From assembly GCA_010015655.1 (NCBI GenBank), contig ML976720.1, positions 165,626-229,625 of the forward strand: 64,000 nucleotides of DNA. The letters run 5' to 3'. Position 1 is the first letter of the stretch; every line of letters starts with the position of its first letter. The notes beneath the pieces are model-generated. The model was not told the origin of the DNA. It was given only the letters and a program-made list of their open reading frames with translations, and did not search any database. Below, one piece after another: positions 1 to 11,286 of this stretch. The stretch comes from Bimuria novae-zelandiae CBS 107.79. Lineage: Eukaryota; Ascomycota; Dothideomycetes; Pleosporales; Didymosphaeriaceae. Position numbers and translations under genes: made by a program.

Positions 1-907
1 TACCCACTCAGGCGGTACAGCAACAACGTACAGAGCCGGGAACTTCAAGCGCTCGAAGTCGTCAAGCTGAATCGTCCCTTCATAAAGCTGCAGCTGCGAA
101 TGCACCCTTTGTATCATGTCGAATGCGACCTGGGGATCATCAACATCCTCGTCGCCGAGCCATATCACGGTATTCGTCGCATGCGCATATATCATACCCA
201 TGAGGGGTATCTGCTTCTCCTTCTCCTTCACGTTACTTTGATCGATGCATATCTGGTCGATCCACAGAAACACGCTGTCATGTTCGCTTCTTAAGTGTTT
301 CAACGCGGAAGCCAGACTGCTGGTAATCTGAATTGAGGCCTCGTTTGCAAAGTGGAATTCGACATCAAAGATTGGTTCACCCCACGTGTAGCTCAACGCT
401 GTGTACCACAAGGGTTCCCCTTCTGGTAGTGAGATCGCATGGTTGGTGTAGCGCTGGAAACTACTTATTCGAGGGTACTGGAAGTCGATCCTGGCGACGT
501 GCAGTGCGCCATGGAGGCTTTCTGCAAATTGCCCTGGATTGAGCTCTAGAACACGAATCTCGCCAGGATTGAGCGCGGAGTAGACGGAATTCGTCGAAAG
601 AGGAGCATCGTGTGCACTGGGTTTGGATTTGTCCAATTGTTTCGCGAGGAAGTCTCGGATCTGATTCCTTCCTTCTTCGTTGACTTGTCCAAGTGGACCC
701 GGAGGTGCGGTCCTGGTAGCAGGAGAGAAAGGTGCTTGCTTGGGACCCAGAAATCGGGCATTCTCTGACAGATAGCAGTCGCACTCCTCTTCACGATCAA
801 GTCAGTGAGTTATTGCAAGGCATACGTCGGCTTTGCAGGCATGTAAAGATTATCAGCTCACCTTCGCGCGTCAAAAATGAGCACCTCTCCGAATGCTCAA
901 AGGCCAT
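1..907 (-). CDS. HET-domain (heterokaryon incompatibility) protein, 3' end outside window
   Basis: Two exons are visible: 862-907 starting with ATG at 907, a 73-nt intron (789-861; GTGAGC donor, GAAG acceptor), then 788 to beyond position 1. The intron is needed because the frame has a TGA at about 802. The protein shows YTALSYTWGEP and then WIDQICIDQ followed by VKEKEKQIPLMGMIYAHA and VIWLGDE, the classic order of HET-domain motifs. HET proteins mediate non-self recognition and programmed cell death in filamentous ascomycetes, and many genomes carry dozens of paralogues of unknown role. The N-terminal 90 residues before the domain look unstructured. The gene is cut by the window edge, so the C-terminal region is unseen. 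The family call is firm; any specific allorecognition role is not inferable. Confidence 0.88.
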
Positions 908-1519
908 GCTCAACTTCTAGACTACTGTCTAGATAGATAGAAACGTGAGAGCGAGTACCTAAGTGCGAGAAAGATGTCCGTCGCGTGCGATACCCATGTA
1001 AGTAGAGAAGCCGCGACCCCGCACCAGGGTGTATTCCTGTAAGATCCAATTATTTACGCCCGATGTGAGGCTCACCACTTTGGGCTCGGATATAATCGAT
1101 ACCAAACTAGCAGCGGTTTCGATCCTCCCTTCCTTCGTTCCTTCCGCTTGCCTACTCCTAAGCCTACTCCCTCCTCCTTCCTCATTCCCACCTTCGCTCC
1201 TGCCCCTAAATTTTACGGACTACAAAGGCAGCTGCAGAATAGCAAGGGCGTTACAGACAGCATTTACTAAACAAGGGCTTGACTAAATGATGGTAATATA
1301 TCGATCACGATAGCGACGTCGAAGCGTAGCTACGCAAAGGTAACCTCGGTTCACCAGAAGTCTTAAAGCAACTCGTAAAGCAACTTTAATCGTATACGCG
1401 AATAGACAGCGAGCGCCCACAGGCCCAACGCCTTGCCATTCCATCTAATGACACCTCAAATGCATAACGGCACTATCTTGCATCAGCACACCATTTATCC
1501 CGCTCCCCCACACAGCCGT
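908..1519. other. Intergenic region with a pyrimidine-rich tract
   Basis: No gene is recognised. It lies upstream of the HET gene and downstream of the MAPEG gene. Around 1120-1200 the plus strand is strongly CT-rich (runs of CTTCC and CTCC), the kind of low-complexity tract often found in fungal promoters or UTRs; it reads as GA-rich in the direction of the HET gene. Confidence 0.4.
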
Positions 1520-2051
1520 CTAGATCATCTTCCACGCCACCACCGCGGCCCAAATCTGCACCCCATACTGAATTGGCAGCCCCAGCACCCCCGCATATCT
1601 CCCCTTCCCATTCTGATTCCAATTGGTATACCCAACCGAATACAGCACCCTGTTCACGCTCCACACGGCGCCCAGCGCCGCCGTGAGCTTCGGCTGCGAC
1701 AGCCCGCAGATAGCCAGCGACGCGGCGACGCTGAAGTGGTTCTCCAGGAAGTTCTGGTGCCCGCGCTGGGCGGCGTTGAATTTGAGGAGGGCGGCTTTGC
1801 GCTCGGGGGTCGTGGAGGGCGAGTGCACTTGCTCGTAGGACGCGTATTCGAAGGGGTAGGGGATGCCGGCTGCTTTGCGGAAGCCCCCGACGCGGATGCC
1901 GAGGTAGGTGCCAGTGAGGAGGGTGGAGACTAGGGAGAGGAGGACGTAGCTGGGAGGTGTTAGTAGGTGATACACTGAGCGGGCAGGGAAGGAGATGCGG
2001 TCGAGGTGGATTGACGTACCCGTAGTCGGCGGGGACTTCGATTGCAACCAT
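1520..2051 (-). CDS. MAPEG-family membrane protein, microsomal glutathione S-transferase 3-like
   Basis: Exons are 2020-2051 and 1520-1949, separated by a 70-nt intron (GTACGT...CCCAG), giving 153 aa. The first exon encodes MVAIEVPADYGY and exon 2 continues VLLSLVSTLLTGTYLGIRVG, the N-terminal helix of MGST3-like proteins. Further on come FNAAQRGHQNFLEN, the family signature around helix 2 with its Arg/His/Asn residues for glutathione contact, then GxVWSVNRVLYSVGYTN and a final helix. Length and four hydrophobic segments match MAPEG proteins. MGST3-like enzymes are integral ER or outer mitochondrial membrane glutathione transferase/peroxidases that detoxify lipid peroxides. Without the intron the frame would start with an unrelated N-terminus, so the spliced start is preferred. 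Confidence 0.9.
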
Positions 2052-2941
2052 GTTGAGCTTCGTTATAGTTCGAGTATGAAAGACTGTGGGGGGGTTTTTT
2101 TTCTTCGAAGCTGTTCCTGGTTCAATTGGAGAATTCAAGCTGGTTTGAGAACTCAGTAACTCGCTGATGATGCCGTTGAATATATACAGAGAACTTCGAT
2201 TTCTAGAAAACTAGAGAAGGGGCGCAAATCGCAATGTGTCGTCTCAACTACCCTCCCATCGGCGCATCGGACGAATTTCAGCGGGGCAAGGCGGGCCAAT
2301 GTCGCGCCGAGCGCTGCCCTTCGCGACCGAAAGCACGAACGAGAACACAGGAACGCACAGCATTGTCGATGCAGTCGTGAATAGGGTTGCGATGCTGCTT
2401 GGGGGGTACAGATGCAATATATGCATTTGTCCGGATACACCAGAGCGACGGATTACTCGTCGGGCGCGTTTAATTGGTTGATCAGTAATGACGCGAGAGC
2501 TCGGCGTTGGCACGCAAGCAGACACGACGTAGTCAAAGTAACGAAGGTAATCACGCGGGGATGGACTAGACGAACACAATTGTGTATGCTTTATAATCTC
2601 GTCTGTTGTGTCTCGCCCTCATGGTACCTCCGTACGACACCACTCACTAGTTGTGTGCCCTTCAAGCACGCAGACATGCGTGTGTCCCTCGAAGCTGATG
2701 TTGAGCCATTCAATCTCGCGCATAGATGAGCGCGAGCTTTGAATCCCACAAGCTTGCCCTTTCCTCATCGGTATAGGCTTTGTATACCGGGCAGGGCTCA
2801 GTTCCAATGGTTCCGAGGCTTCCTCATGACCTGAGTCCATCCACGGCTAAGCCTGCACCGCGCAAGTCGCCATGCATGCCCTGAGGACGCACACAGCATA
2901 CCCATCCTCATCTTAAATATCCAATTCCACGTACCTCTCCG
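2052..2941. other. Intergenic, no gene recognised
   Basis: Several frames of 80-110 codons exist on both strands, but none shows a recognisable motif, sensible splice context or codon pattern. This is treated as the promoter of the MAPEG gene and the 3' flank of the MED22 gene. Confidence 0.35.
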
Positions 2942-3338
2942 TCACACCCCACCATCTCCCCTCCCTTTCACCAACGTCTCCACCGCCCCCGCAACCTCCG
3001 CTACCTTCTCCCTCTCCCCCTCCACATCCCTCGGCCCCTTCAGCGTATCCAACCCCCCAAACAACCACAGCTCCTGCAAATCCCTCACCAACACCGTAGT
3101 ATTCTGCGCTGCCGTAACAATCGCCAGCGCGCCTTCTTTGATCGCCAACTCTTTCTGCGCCGACTGCGAGAAGTCTGGGTCGTCGTCTTCGCGCGCGATG
3201 GCGAGGAGGGCGCGGTATTGGTTTGTGAAGTCGCTGATGAGGTCGTTGATGCGCTCTGTAGGTATTAGAATATTGGGAAGGGGAGGGAGGGGAGGAGGTA
3301 CTGTGGAGGGCCGCTGCGTTGCGGGATTTGGTGTCCAT
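2942..3338 (-). CDS. Mediator complex subunit 22 (Surf5-like)
   Basis: Two exons (3302-3338 and 2942-3255) are joined over a 46-nt intron (GTACCT...CTACAG), giving 116 aa. The spliced N-terminus reads MDTKSRNAAALHKRINDLISDF, then TNQYRALLAIAREDD, QSAQKELAIKEGALAIVTAAQN and LVRDLQELWLFGGLD. This is the MED22/Surf5 pattern: an early helix ending in a Lys-Arg-Ile-Asn/Asp-x-Leu-Ile motif and a later coiled coil around LxRxLQELWLFG. MED22 sits in the Mediator head module and contacts MED17 and MED11, supporting RNA polymerase II initiation. The protein is small but within the fungal range. The call rests on motif recall; a profile search would settle it. Confidence 0.8.
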
Positions 3339-4643
3339 TGGTGCTGTGTTCAGAAATAAGAACCACGCCTGGATTTCCTTCCAGGAGTGTTGACGCAATG
3401 AGGGAACTCAGTTATTAGTGCTGTGTAATTGCGCGTTCTGGGTGTTTTAGCCGCCGTGGTGGGTTGGATTGTGAAGCCTGGGGAGCTGGAGCTCCGAGCT
3501 TATCGATAGTTATGTGGTCTGTGCATTGAGTATGCGAGTCGAGGCTCAGGCTTCATGGTGAATTGCGCCGCTGAGGATGGATAGTCGAAATCGCAATGTT
3601 TTCGGGGAAAGCCGCGCCGGTGTAGATATGCATACCACTTAATTGGGATTGATCAGGAATTGTGTCATCGCTAATTCTATTCTCTTTTGGCCCATGAGAC
3701 AATATTGCCTCGCAGCGCGCCTATTGCCGTGCTATTGCCCTCGAAAGTTTATGCTCTTGCTACCCTAAAGCCCCATGTCCCCTCGTTTCCTGGAACCGCC
3801 ACGCGGGCGGCTCTCCGTGGTGATACCCACGAAGCCAGCGCGTTTCTGGCGCTAGACGGCCTCGCTCCCGTCTAGCCGCCCAGATTTGCCCCCAAGCCCC
3901 TCAGCCGAGACATCGCAGCAACGCCCACGTCTTTTCAGCTCGTGCTATCGCGCAGATACGAGGTGTTGTGCGCAACCAGGTGCATGGCCAGGCGCAAGCG
4001 AGTAAAGGCGCCAAGGGATACGGCCGCCAAAAACCTGGATTTTGGTGGGACGCAGATCTATATTTGGAGTGGAGACAGGGCACGGACGGGGCGGGTCGGC
4101 CGATCTGGGTCTGTGCTTAGGGTTGGCTGGCGCATTGGGGTCATGGTTATCGGGTTTGAGGACCTGGGTTCCTGGACCGATTGTTGCCTGGGAACCGGGT
4201 ACGTGGGCAGGCCGTGGTAGGTGTGCGCGGATCGGCCGGTCGGTGCAGAGCAGTCACAATGTGAAGTAGTTCGGTGCGAGCGACAGATGGGACAAAGGCA
4301 ACGTGATTGTAGGCGGACTAGAGATAGTATAGTCGTGTTTCATACTAGCCGTCAAATATATACTCGAAGGGCAAGCGAAAGTTAAAGATCGTCCAACGAA
4401 AAGGTATGTACGTGAAGCGAACGGAGAGCCACCTAGTCAAGGAAAACGAGAATTTTTTGTGTACGTCAACAGGACTAAAAGAGAATCGTGGCTTGGTGCC
4501 GCGTGGATGTGGCATCTTCGAAGAAAGGAATAGTCAGCTTTGTGCCAAACGAGAGACAGCCTTTATCAAAAGGCATCAGAACGATAACGCCAATCCCAAG
4601 CCATAACAGAATAACAATCTTTGGAAGCAACTCGCTTTCCTAG
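3339..4643. other. Intergenic, no gene recognised
   Basis: Only short, motif-free frames occur here. Both flanking genes lie on the minus strand, so this stretch holds the MED22 promoter at its left end and the 3' flank of the proline-rich gene at its right end. Confidence 0.35.
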
Positions 4644-5762
4644 TCAGAAGGCGGTGGTGGACAAATTCCTGCGTCGGAATCTACCACTGACAAACGAAGG
4701 TTTTCGCGTATGGCCCCAGGACATGTTGCGTGTATGGGTCGGCGGTATCGTGGTGACTGTTAGTGGAAGCTCGTTATCCGTGCGAAGATCCTCGTATCTC
4801 CACGTGGGTATCAAGCACTTCGCGGTCTTGACCTGCTCCTCCACGCCTTCGGCATTGGAGCTGTATGGGAGCGATATGTCCAGCTCCTTCACTGGCATCT
4901 CTCTCCGGGCGGCGAATGATGGCTTTGAGAAATTGGGTATCTTGATAGAAGTACGCTTGGTCTCAACTTGCTCGGTGACGATTGATGACGTCGAAGTAGC
5001 TGACCTCGTTAGCGAAGATAGAAAATTGCGCTCAAGTCTACATACCCAATGAAGCCACAGAGTCTGTTGTACTCGCCGAATTGCGAGCGGAGTCACGGGA
5101 GCTGCTGGAGAAGTACTCTTCATCTGCCTCAAGTCAGCTTGAGGTGCTTTGATGGTAGAACGGTGCTCCGTATTACCTTGCTGCGTGGAAACCGTGGACA
5201 ATGGGCTGCTCTGCTTCGTCTTGGTCAACCTTCGGCTTCGACTCCGAGGCGGCGGTAGAGCGTGTGTCTTGATCGGCGGTGGCAGAGGCACGGGTCGTGG
5301 ATTGGAGTATGCATAGAATTCTTCCCCCGAATGTCGACGCGAAAGCGTACGGTTGTTTTGGATAGAAGCCCTGCCACGCATAACGAGCGGAGGTGGTAAT
5401 AATTCGGCATCGCGAACAGGCATTTCGCGGAGAATGGCTTCAATGGAGGTAGGTTCTTTAATTCGATGCGTCTGCCAGCCCGAACCTGGAAGGCTGTATT
5501 CGCTCATCGCACAAGACTGCGGTGTATACGATAGAGCGGCGGAGCGGCGAATGATGTCGCTTTGTCTTTTGCGGTTTGCAGCAATCCTGGCGCGCACTTC
5601 GTCTGCGGTCAAGACAACTGCGGGCTTGTCTAAATCAATTGGAGGGAGCGGAGCAGGCCTGGTTGGCGAAGAGGGTATTATACCAGCGGGCTCGGTGACT
5701 GAAGTGATTTGGAGCTCTCCGGGTGCCTTACTAGCTCTCTTGATCCTCGAAAAGATAGTCAT
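4644..5762 (-). CDS. Hypothetical proline-rich, probably disordered protein (372 aa)
   Basis: A single open frame starts with MTIFSRIKRASKAPGEL at 5762. It is rich in Pro, Ser, Arg and Thr with short basic/proline clusters such as PRPVPLPPPIKTHALPPPRS, and ends with GRFRRRNLSTTAF. No catalytic domain, signal peptide or membrane segment is seen. One conserved-looking block is DKPAVVLTADEVRARIAANRKRQSDIIRRSA (about residues 45-75), likely a helix. A possible donor (GTATGT) with a CTAAC branch site lies near 5050, but using its acceptors would shift the frame, so the unspliced model is kept; the last 100 residues are therefore less certain. The function is unknown. Confidence 0.6.
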   Translation of the reverse strand: MTIFSRIKRASKAPGELQITSVTEPAGIIPSSPTRPAPLPPIDLDKPAVVLTADEVRARIAANRKRQSDIIRRSAALSYTPQSCAMSEYSLPGSGWQTHRIKEPTSIEAILREMPVRDAELLPPPLVMRGRASIQNNRTLSRRHSGEEFYAYSNPRPVPLPPPIKTHALPPPRSRSRRLTKTKQSSPLSTVSTQQGNTEHRSTIKAPQADLRQMKSTSPAAPVTPLAIRRVQQTLWLHWVCRLERNFLSSLTRSATSTSSIVTEQVETKRTSIKIPNFSKPSFAARREMPVKELDISLPYSSNAEGVEEQVKTAKCLIPTWRYEDLRTDNELPLTVTTIPPTHTRNMSWGHTRKPSFVSGRFRRRNLSTTAF

Positions 5763-7879
5763 GGCCGCGACAGGATATCAGTAATGTTGCGACGGTGAAG
5801 GTTGTCACGAGATGTCTGTGTGCCAGATATATGAACTCCCGGAGAATTATAGACTGACCAATACACCTAGCAATTGAGGCGCATCAGCCCACCGAGGACC
5901 CACCGAGCTATAGTGGCACCGGCAAATGGCTGAGCTATTGCAACGTTGGCGTGTAGACTAGTGATCGACGAACAGGCTCGCTAGTTGCCGTCTAGAGTCA
6001 GACTCAACAATCAGAATCCATAGCGTCGGAGGTGCAAATGCTCTGTGCTCAAAAGTTCAGAAGGCAGGTGGGAAGCTGACATTGTCATCCAGCGCGACAA
6101 AGCTGACCTTTCGAATACTTAACTACTCGGAGCTGGACTGCTGTCCCATCGTGTTCACATCGATTCGCTGCTTCGTAGAGGACACGTCTTAAGACTCCGA
6201 TGGCAACCTTCCCTATCTGGGCGAATGAGCAGCGACGTAGATCCTGAGGCGAGCGAATACCAGGCCATGTCCGTATAGACAACCCGGAAGCTGAGTAGAA
6301 GTTGCCGAAGCCACTAAGCAAGGACGGCAACTCTGAACCCTGCGACGCTGTCCTGTGACTCTCCACGCTTCCATCTATTTGCTGCATGAGGGAGATAAGA
6401 CACCCACCAGTTACATGCATTGAGCAGAGAGACTTGAGGTGTTACTGTAGATTGCGACTTGGTACGGGAGGATAAGCAACCGCCGTGAGAAGCCGCCGGC
6501 CCGGCTGGGGGTTTCACGAGCAGTTGGAAGGAGTCAGCGGCTCCCGATGCGCATGACGGTCAGTGACCCACCGGTCGGACTGTACGTGCGTGCGCATCTC
6601 ATATCCTAGCGTTGCGGAGAAGCGGGATGCTGTGGAGTGTCTGTGTTGATGGAGAGGACAGACTGGAAGAAGCGGGAGCGGCGACAGCGGCTTCCTAATT
6701 CATGACATAATCGGCGAACAACTAAAACCCAACCACACGCAACTCGAGCAACTCCAGATGCACTTCAAGATATGAGCAATGACATAGAGCAGCACCTCGC
6801 GCGCTCCGACTGTTATCTAGCGCTCGTGTTTTTTGGGGGCTAGGTAAGACGGACTGCGATCTTGAACGAACTGTTCAGTCAGCCTGGCAGCAACGACCCA
6901 GCGTCCGTGTAACAGACTCACGCACGTTGTGCTCATGAGTGACGTCCACAGCCTGTTGTGGTCCGGTGTCAGGAGACTGAAAAGTGACTACATGCTCGGA
7001 GATCCCGATTGACACCGCCCCAGGCCTCCAGGTGGTATCACGTGACACGCAGCCACTCGGGATTCTGATCTTCACAGGGGTCTTCGCTCACGAATCCGCT
7101 TAAAGAAATGAGAGCGCCCTGATATGGAACTCTTAAGAAGCATCGTGAGAGACATTGACGAAACGTACAAAACTATCAACGAATGGCATCAGAAACGTGC
7201 CCGTCTATGAGATGTATCCGCATACTACGGCTGGGACAAGCGCATCGCTCGTGCCAAATACCGTATTTATAAGAAAAAGCATTAAGTCCTGATCGTGCGC
7301 AGGTATGAAGTTGGTGTGTCGCAAGATGGTCATCGAAATTGGACGGCCCCATATGGGTCATCCATTACCAGAGGAAGAGTGTCTACTCCGACCAAATCTA
7401 TTACTTCGACATCATTAAGCTTGCAACACAGTTACAAACCCAACATCGCAGCAAGATAAGCATATCTCTTGTCATCTAGGCCGTGAGCATTGCCCGGAAT
7501 ATAGTAACTGCAAAAGACGACCTGGGCATGTCCGAGGAATGGGTTGGGCAACCCAATTGACTGATGAGCCCGTATGTAAGGCTTGAACTGCGAGGTTCTT
7601 ATAGAGCAGTGATATATCGAGCAGAGTTTATGCCGAGTGTATCAGACTCACGATGGGCAACAGTTCACGATATCAACATTATGAAAATAGCATTTTTACT
7701 TTATCAATTTATATATATGAGATGCTCCTCTCATATTTATATCAGTGTCCAAGTATCGTCACATACTGGTTCTCCTCCCATTCAATTTGATAGCAGCAAG
7801 GTGCTTTGCCAATAAAAACACCTATGAGCCAGACACTTTGGGTGCAATAAAATCTTCATCATGTGTCGAACCAGACCAA
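5763..7879. other. Long intergenic region, no convincing gene
   Basis: About 2.1 kb without a supportable gene. A 111-codon minus-strand frame (6085-6420) looks faintly coding, with phrases such as FAQIGKVAIGVLRRVLYEAAN, but has no recognisable family or exon partners. The right end (7680-7900) is AT-rich and probably the 3' UTR of the zinc-finger gene. Confidence 0.35.
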
Positions 7880-9307
7880 TTAAAAAGGAGGCAAACTATC
7901 AAAATTAAAAGGCGTATCAAAAAGCGTCCAATCCTCTGAACTCCCGGCGCAACTATTAAGGTCGAAATTGCCTAGCGGAAATCCATTTGTGGTAATAACA
8001 GGGTGCAGCTCCTCTGATGGTGGGACCTCGGGCATGGAATCTGTAGGCAGCTGGGGGGTTGCGGTGTTACCGTCGTCCCTAAGCACAGGCTTTGCGTCGA
8101 GCGGGCTGTCTGGCGTAGGAGGTATAACAGGCAGTGCCAAAACTTGGCGTCCGAAGTCGCGGACTTCTTTCGCATCGGTGGACGTGTATGGCACATAAAC
8201 TTGGGGTGCAGCTTCGTAGGTAGCCTGGTAGGCTGAACAACAAGTGTACTTCTCATCGAGAGGCGAATTAAGGGAGGTTGGGGGAAGCTGCAAAGAGGTC
8301 GAACTCCGGTAGTTGTGAGCTGGGTCGTTCAAGCTAAGCGTCCCAACAGCTGGAGTTTTCGGTAGTCCATTAAAAGTTGGGACCTCCACGTTGGGCTCGA
8401 GGTCGACCTTTTCATATTCAAGAACAGGATGGTTCAAGGGAGAACCGGCAGGATGGTCATTGGGGAGCTCCAAGTCAACTTTTCCACATTCAAGAATAGG
8501 CTCATCCAAGGGAAGACCTGAAGAGTGGTCGTCGGGGAGCTCGAACTCGGGAGTTGGTGCATGCTTGGCCAAGTGTCCCCAATCCAAAAGTGCGGTGTCC
8601 TTTTCGTCTTGGACAGCAAAATGCGCGACTATTTCTTCGAAAGCCTCTCCGAAATCGGTGATGATGTTCCTTTTAATCCAGATCGGCACGTTTGGGTCGG
8701 TGCTCAACCGATCGTGAAGCCAGTTTTGGAGAGTAGGTGCGAGTAGCGTAAGGTCAACAGCTATACAGTTGGTCTCTGCGGTTTTAGACAATAATATAGG
8801 ACAATTGCCAGGCGGATGCAATGCCTTATCTGCTTCGTGGTATTTGTCTTCGTATGGACAGGGGATTTTATCCTTGGGTACGTCCGGGAACAAAATCGTA
8901 AAAGTGAACTTCCACTTCTCGCCTAGCGTTTTGAGGCTGCGGAAGCGACTACCTTTGAAATTGAGTTCTGTATCCAGCTGAGTTTTCGACAGATTGTGGA
9001 CATCCTTTAGATGATCTCTATCCATTTTTAGCATTTTCTGTAAAGTTTTGGAAATCAAACACGCTGTCGCGCACCTCATTTTCGCAATCTCATTGAATCC
9101 GGTGCACCAACACGATTTGGCCTTGCGCTTCCGCGTTTTAACGAAAAAAGGACATAACACTCTAATAACATCTGCATTCGTAAATTTCTTTGCTTTAACT
9201 CTACGTTGCGATACGCCTGAGCCCACTACTCCAGACGCCTTGCGCTTTATAATATTGATGCTGCTTTCGCGAGGCGAAGAGGCGGCGATGGTTTCTGGGT
9301 GCGACAT
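7880..9307 (-). CDS. Zinc-finger-like fungal protein with acidic, proline-rich C-terminus
   Basis: The open frame runs 475 codons, but a 57-nt in-frame segment (9018-9074, GTGCGC...GGATAG) is best read as an intron, giving 456 aa. Splicing joins LCPFFVKTRKRKAKSCWCTG and FNEIAKMR directly to DHLKDVH. This matches the degenerate C2H2-like unit common in fungal proteins (a Cys-Pro-Phe start, a Cys-rich turn, a Gly-Phe-x-x-Ile helix, then His-Leu-x-x-x-His). Likely ligands are C52, C66 or C68, H80 and H85 in spliced numbering. The N-terminus carries basic KRK/RRVKAKK clusters that could act as nuclear localisation signals. The C-terminal half is acidic and Pro/Ser-rich, and holds a tandem 24-residue duplication (residues about 237-260 and 261-284). 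A transcription or chromatin role is an inference. Confidence 0.7.
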   Translation of the reverse strand: MSHPETIAASSPRESSINIIKRKASGVVGSGVSQRRVKAKKFTNADVIRVLCPFFVKTRKRKAKSCWCTGFNEIAKMRCATACLISKTLQKMLKMDRDHLKDVHNLSKTQLDTELNFKGSRFRSLKTLGEKWKFTFTILFPDVPKDKIPCPYEDKYHEADKALHPPGNCPILLSKTAETNCIAVDLTLLAPTLQNWLHDRLSTDPNVPIWIKRNIITDFGEAFEEIVAHFAVQDEKDTALLDWGHLAKHAPTPEFELPDDHSSGLPLDEPILECGKVDLELPNDHPAGSPLNHPVLEYEKVDLEPNVEVPTFNGLPKTPAVGTLSLNDPAHNYRSSTSLQLPPTSLNSPLDEKYTCCSAYQATYEAAPQVYVPYTSTDAKEVRDFGRQVLALPVIPPTPDSPLDAKPVLRDDGNTATPQLPTDSMPEVPPSEELHPVITTNGFPLGNFDLNSCAGSSEDWTLFDTPFNFDSLPPF

Positions 9308-10244
9308 TGCGATCGAGCGATCGTGCTTGCGATGCGACGACGATCGCGATGCGCGTATCCTAATTATACAAATATTTATCTTATGGTGTATGCTAAGAGC
9401 TGTGAGGCTCGATGAGCGTCACAGTTATAGATACTATATAAGGTTTTATTTGTAGTAGAGGCCGGAACTTCGACGACGAATCGTGCGAAAGACCAATAAT
9501 ATGCGCGAACGATACCATCAACGTTCTTGCAAGAGCAAAAAGCAAAGAGATTGTCTGAGAAGAGTCAGCTCACACGACTTGCTTCAAAGCATGTGACGAA
9601 TTAGATTAGCACAAAAGGGGGAGAATTACTTTGCTTAGCAATCGTGTGTGTAATGAAAGAATCAATCAGAAATGGGATGAAAGAATGCAGGTGGCAAACA
9701 GAGAGATAGCGGGTTTATATAGGCAATGGAGCGCCAAGTGCTTGGCATCATAAAACGAGACATAGCTATAAAAATAAATAAAAAAGTAGGAATAGTTAAT
9801 AATAGGTATATAAATCGCTTCGGGTTAGCGTGCGGGGCTCAACACCAATAAGGCTTCACAAGCTCATGCAGTGATCTGGCACAGTCCAACGAGAATCCCT
9901 GGCGCTAATTGAGTGCCCTGATAGGTCCTAGGGGCATTGGATACACAATTGGCATGCGACTGGATTCATGAGGTTGGGATCAGTTTATGATGCGGCGCAC
10001 TCCCTCATTGCTGAATTCAATGATATGGAACTTAACACCGGCTTCGAGTACAGAAGGATAAATAGTAACAAGTCATCATTTTGCCTTTAGAACCTCGGGG
10101 GTCTTCTTCACTGAAGTGCTGCATGGATCTGTCAATGCGTGATGCGCACTTGACTTGAAACTTCCCGGATGACCTCACCAGTGTCCGAAATCATGACTCT
10201 GACAAGGGTCCGCTCTCTCCACACCTAGTTATCGGTCGGGATAA
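9308..10244. other. Intergenic, no gene recognised
   Basis: This is the promoter side of the zinc-finger gene. A short AT-rich patch lies at about 9755-9830. No coding signal is seen. Confidence 0.35.
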
Positions 10245-11286
10245 TCAGCTGGATACATCTGCGTCAACAATTTGTCCGCCTGGCTTAAGTGCCACAATGA
10301 TTCGGTACATTTCTCGCTTCCACGTCAACGTGCCCTTAGTTATGGATTTCTTGCGCGTCGAAACGTCTAACAGACATAAATCAATGCCGATCCATCCCTC
10401 TAATGACGCATCAAAACTCAGCCCGACGCGCAAAGTCCCGGAAGTGAAGTTCATAGGGTCAATAAATCTACGCAATCAAGTCTCTGCCGTCCGCGGATCC
10501 ACGAAGTCGGAATGGAATCGCATCTACAGCGCTAACTCCAAACCGCTCCGGCTTAGGAGCAAGTTCTCCAATGATGGGATGTGGGTCTGAATAGCGGCAT
10601 CAGGACCAAGGATTGATTCAAGGTCACGTTTCAAAGGTTGGGAAACCTGTTCAGCACAGGAGAATGAGAAGTGCATTGTGATAGCTCGATTTGCGTGGCG
10701 CAGTTGAAGAAGTGGTAACAGATCCAAGCACCGGTTCGAATGTACCCTCAGAATAAGCGGGCCGATCGAACTTTCGTAACTGAAATAGAAGTTCCGCGTC
10801 CGAAGGGTTCATATTTAGGCTCCTAGCAAGGACTGCTTCGGACCGCTTCAGCGTCGTAACATAGCTTGCAAGGCCGTCAAAGCATATTGTTGGAGCGGTA
10901 TCGGCAAGATATAGCGGCCAGAACTCCTGCCGAATCTGGTGGCATACTTGTGTGAGGCCACGGATCTGAGTCTTTGATGGCAAGTCTCCGCCGCTCGTGT
11001 GATGCATTCGGTTATCCGCGGTCAGTAGAATGTGGTGAGAAAGTGTGGATATGGCAAGCGTCGCACTTCCGAATTCACTAGTGGAAGGTTGAGTATCCTC
11101 TAGAGCGAAGCTGTACAGCGGATTTCTCGTTTCGGCAGAGAGACTTAGAAACCCGAAGTTCTGATTGACACAATTGGCACGGTTGTCAGAAGCGGTGTTT
11201 GTGACCATGTCGTCGATTGGCGTCGCATCGTTCGGTGCTGTCGATGCAGAACGGTCCGAGGAAGCGGGCGTGATCTCAGGAAGCAT
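10245..11286 (-). CDS. F-box/2EXR-like fungal protein of unknown function
   Basis: Three exons are modelled: 10844-11286, 10528-10779 and 10245-10467, giving 305 aa. Intron 1 (10780-10843, 64 nt) uses the weak donor GTCCGA and a strong acceptor TATTTCAG. Intron 2 (10468-10527, 60 nt) removes two in-frame stops. The protein opens with MLPEITPASSD, then FGFLSLSAETRNPLYSFAL, the typical short F-box/2EXR-like start of fungal proteins, followed by LTQVCHQIRQEFWPLYLAD. After splicing it reads VTTLKRYESSIGPLILRVHS and LDLLPLLQLRHANRAITMHF, the expected continuation in this family. Codons upstream of 11286 look like UTR. Homologues are lineage-expanded in Pezizomycotina with no known role. Without intron 1 the gene would be frameshifted, so it could instead be a young pseudogene. 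Confidence 0.65.

Noticed and set aside
6085..6517. Minus-strand frames 6085-6420 and 6314-6517 as a gene
   Set aside because: Residue composition is faintly coding, but no motif, start context or exon join could be supported.
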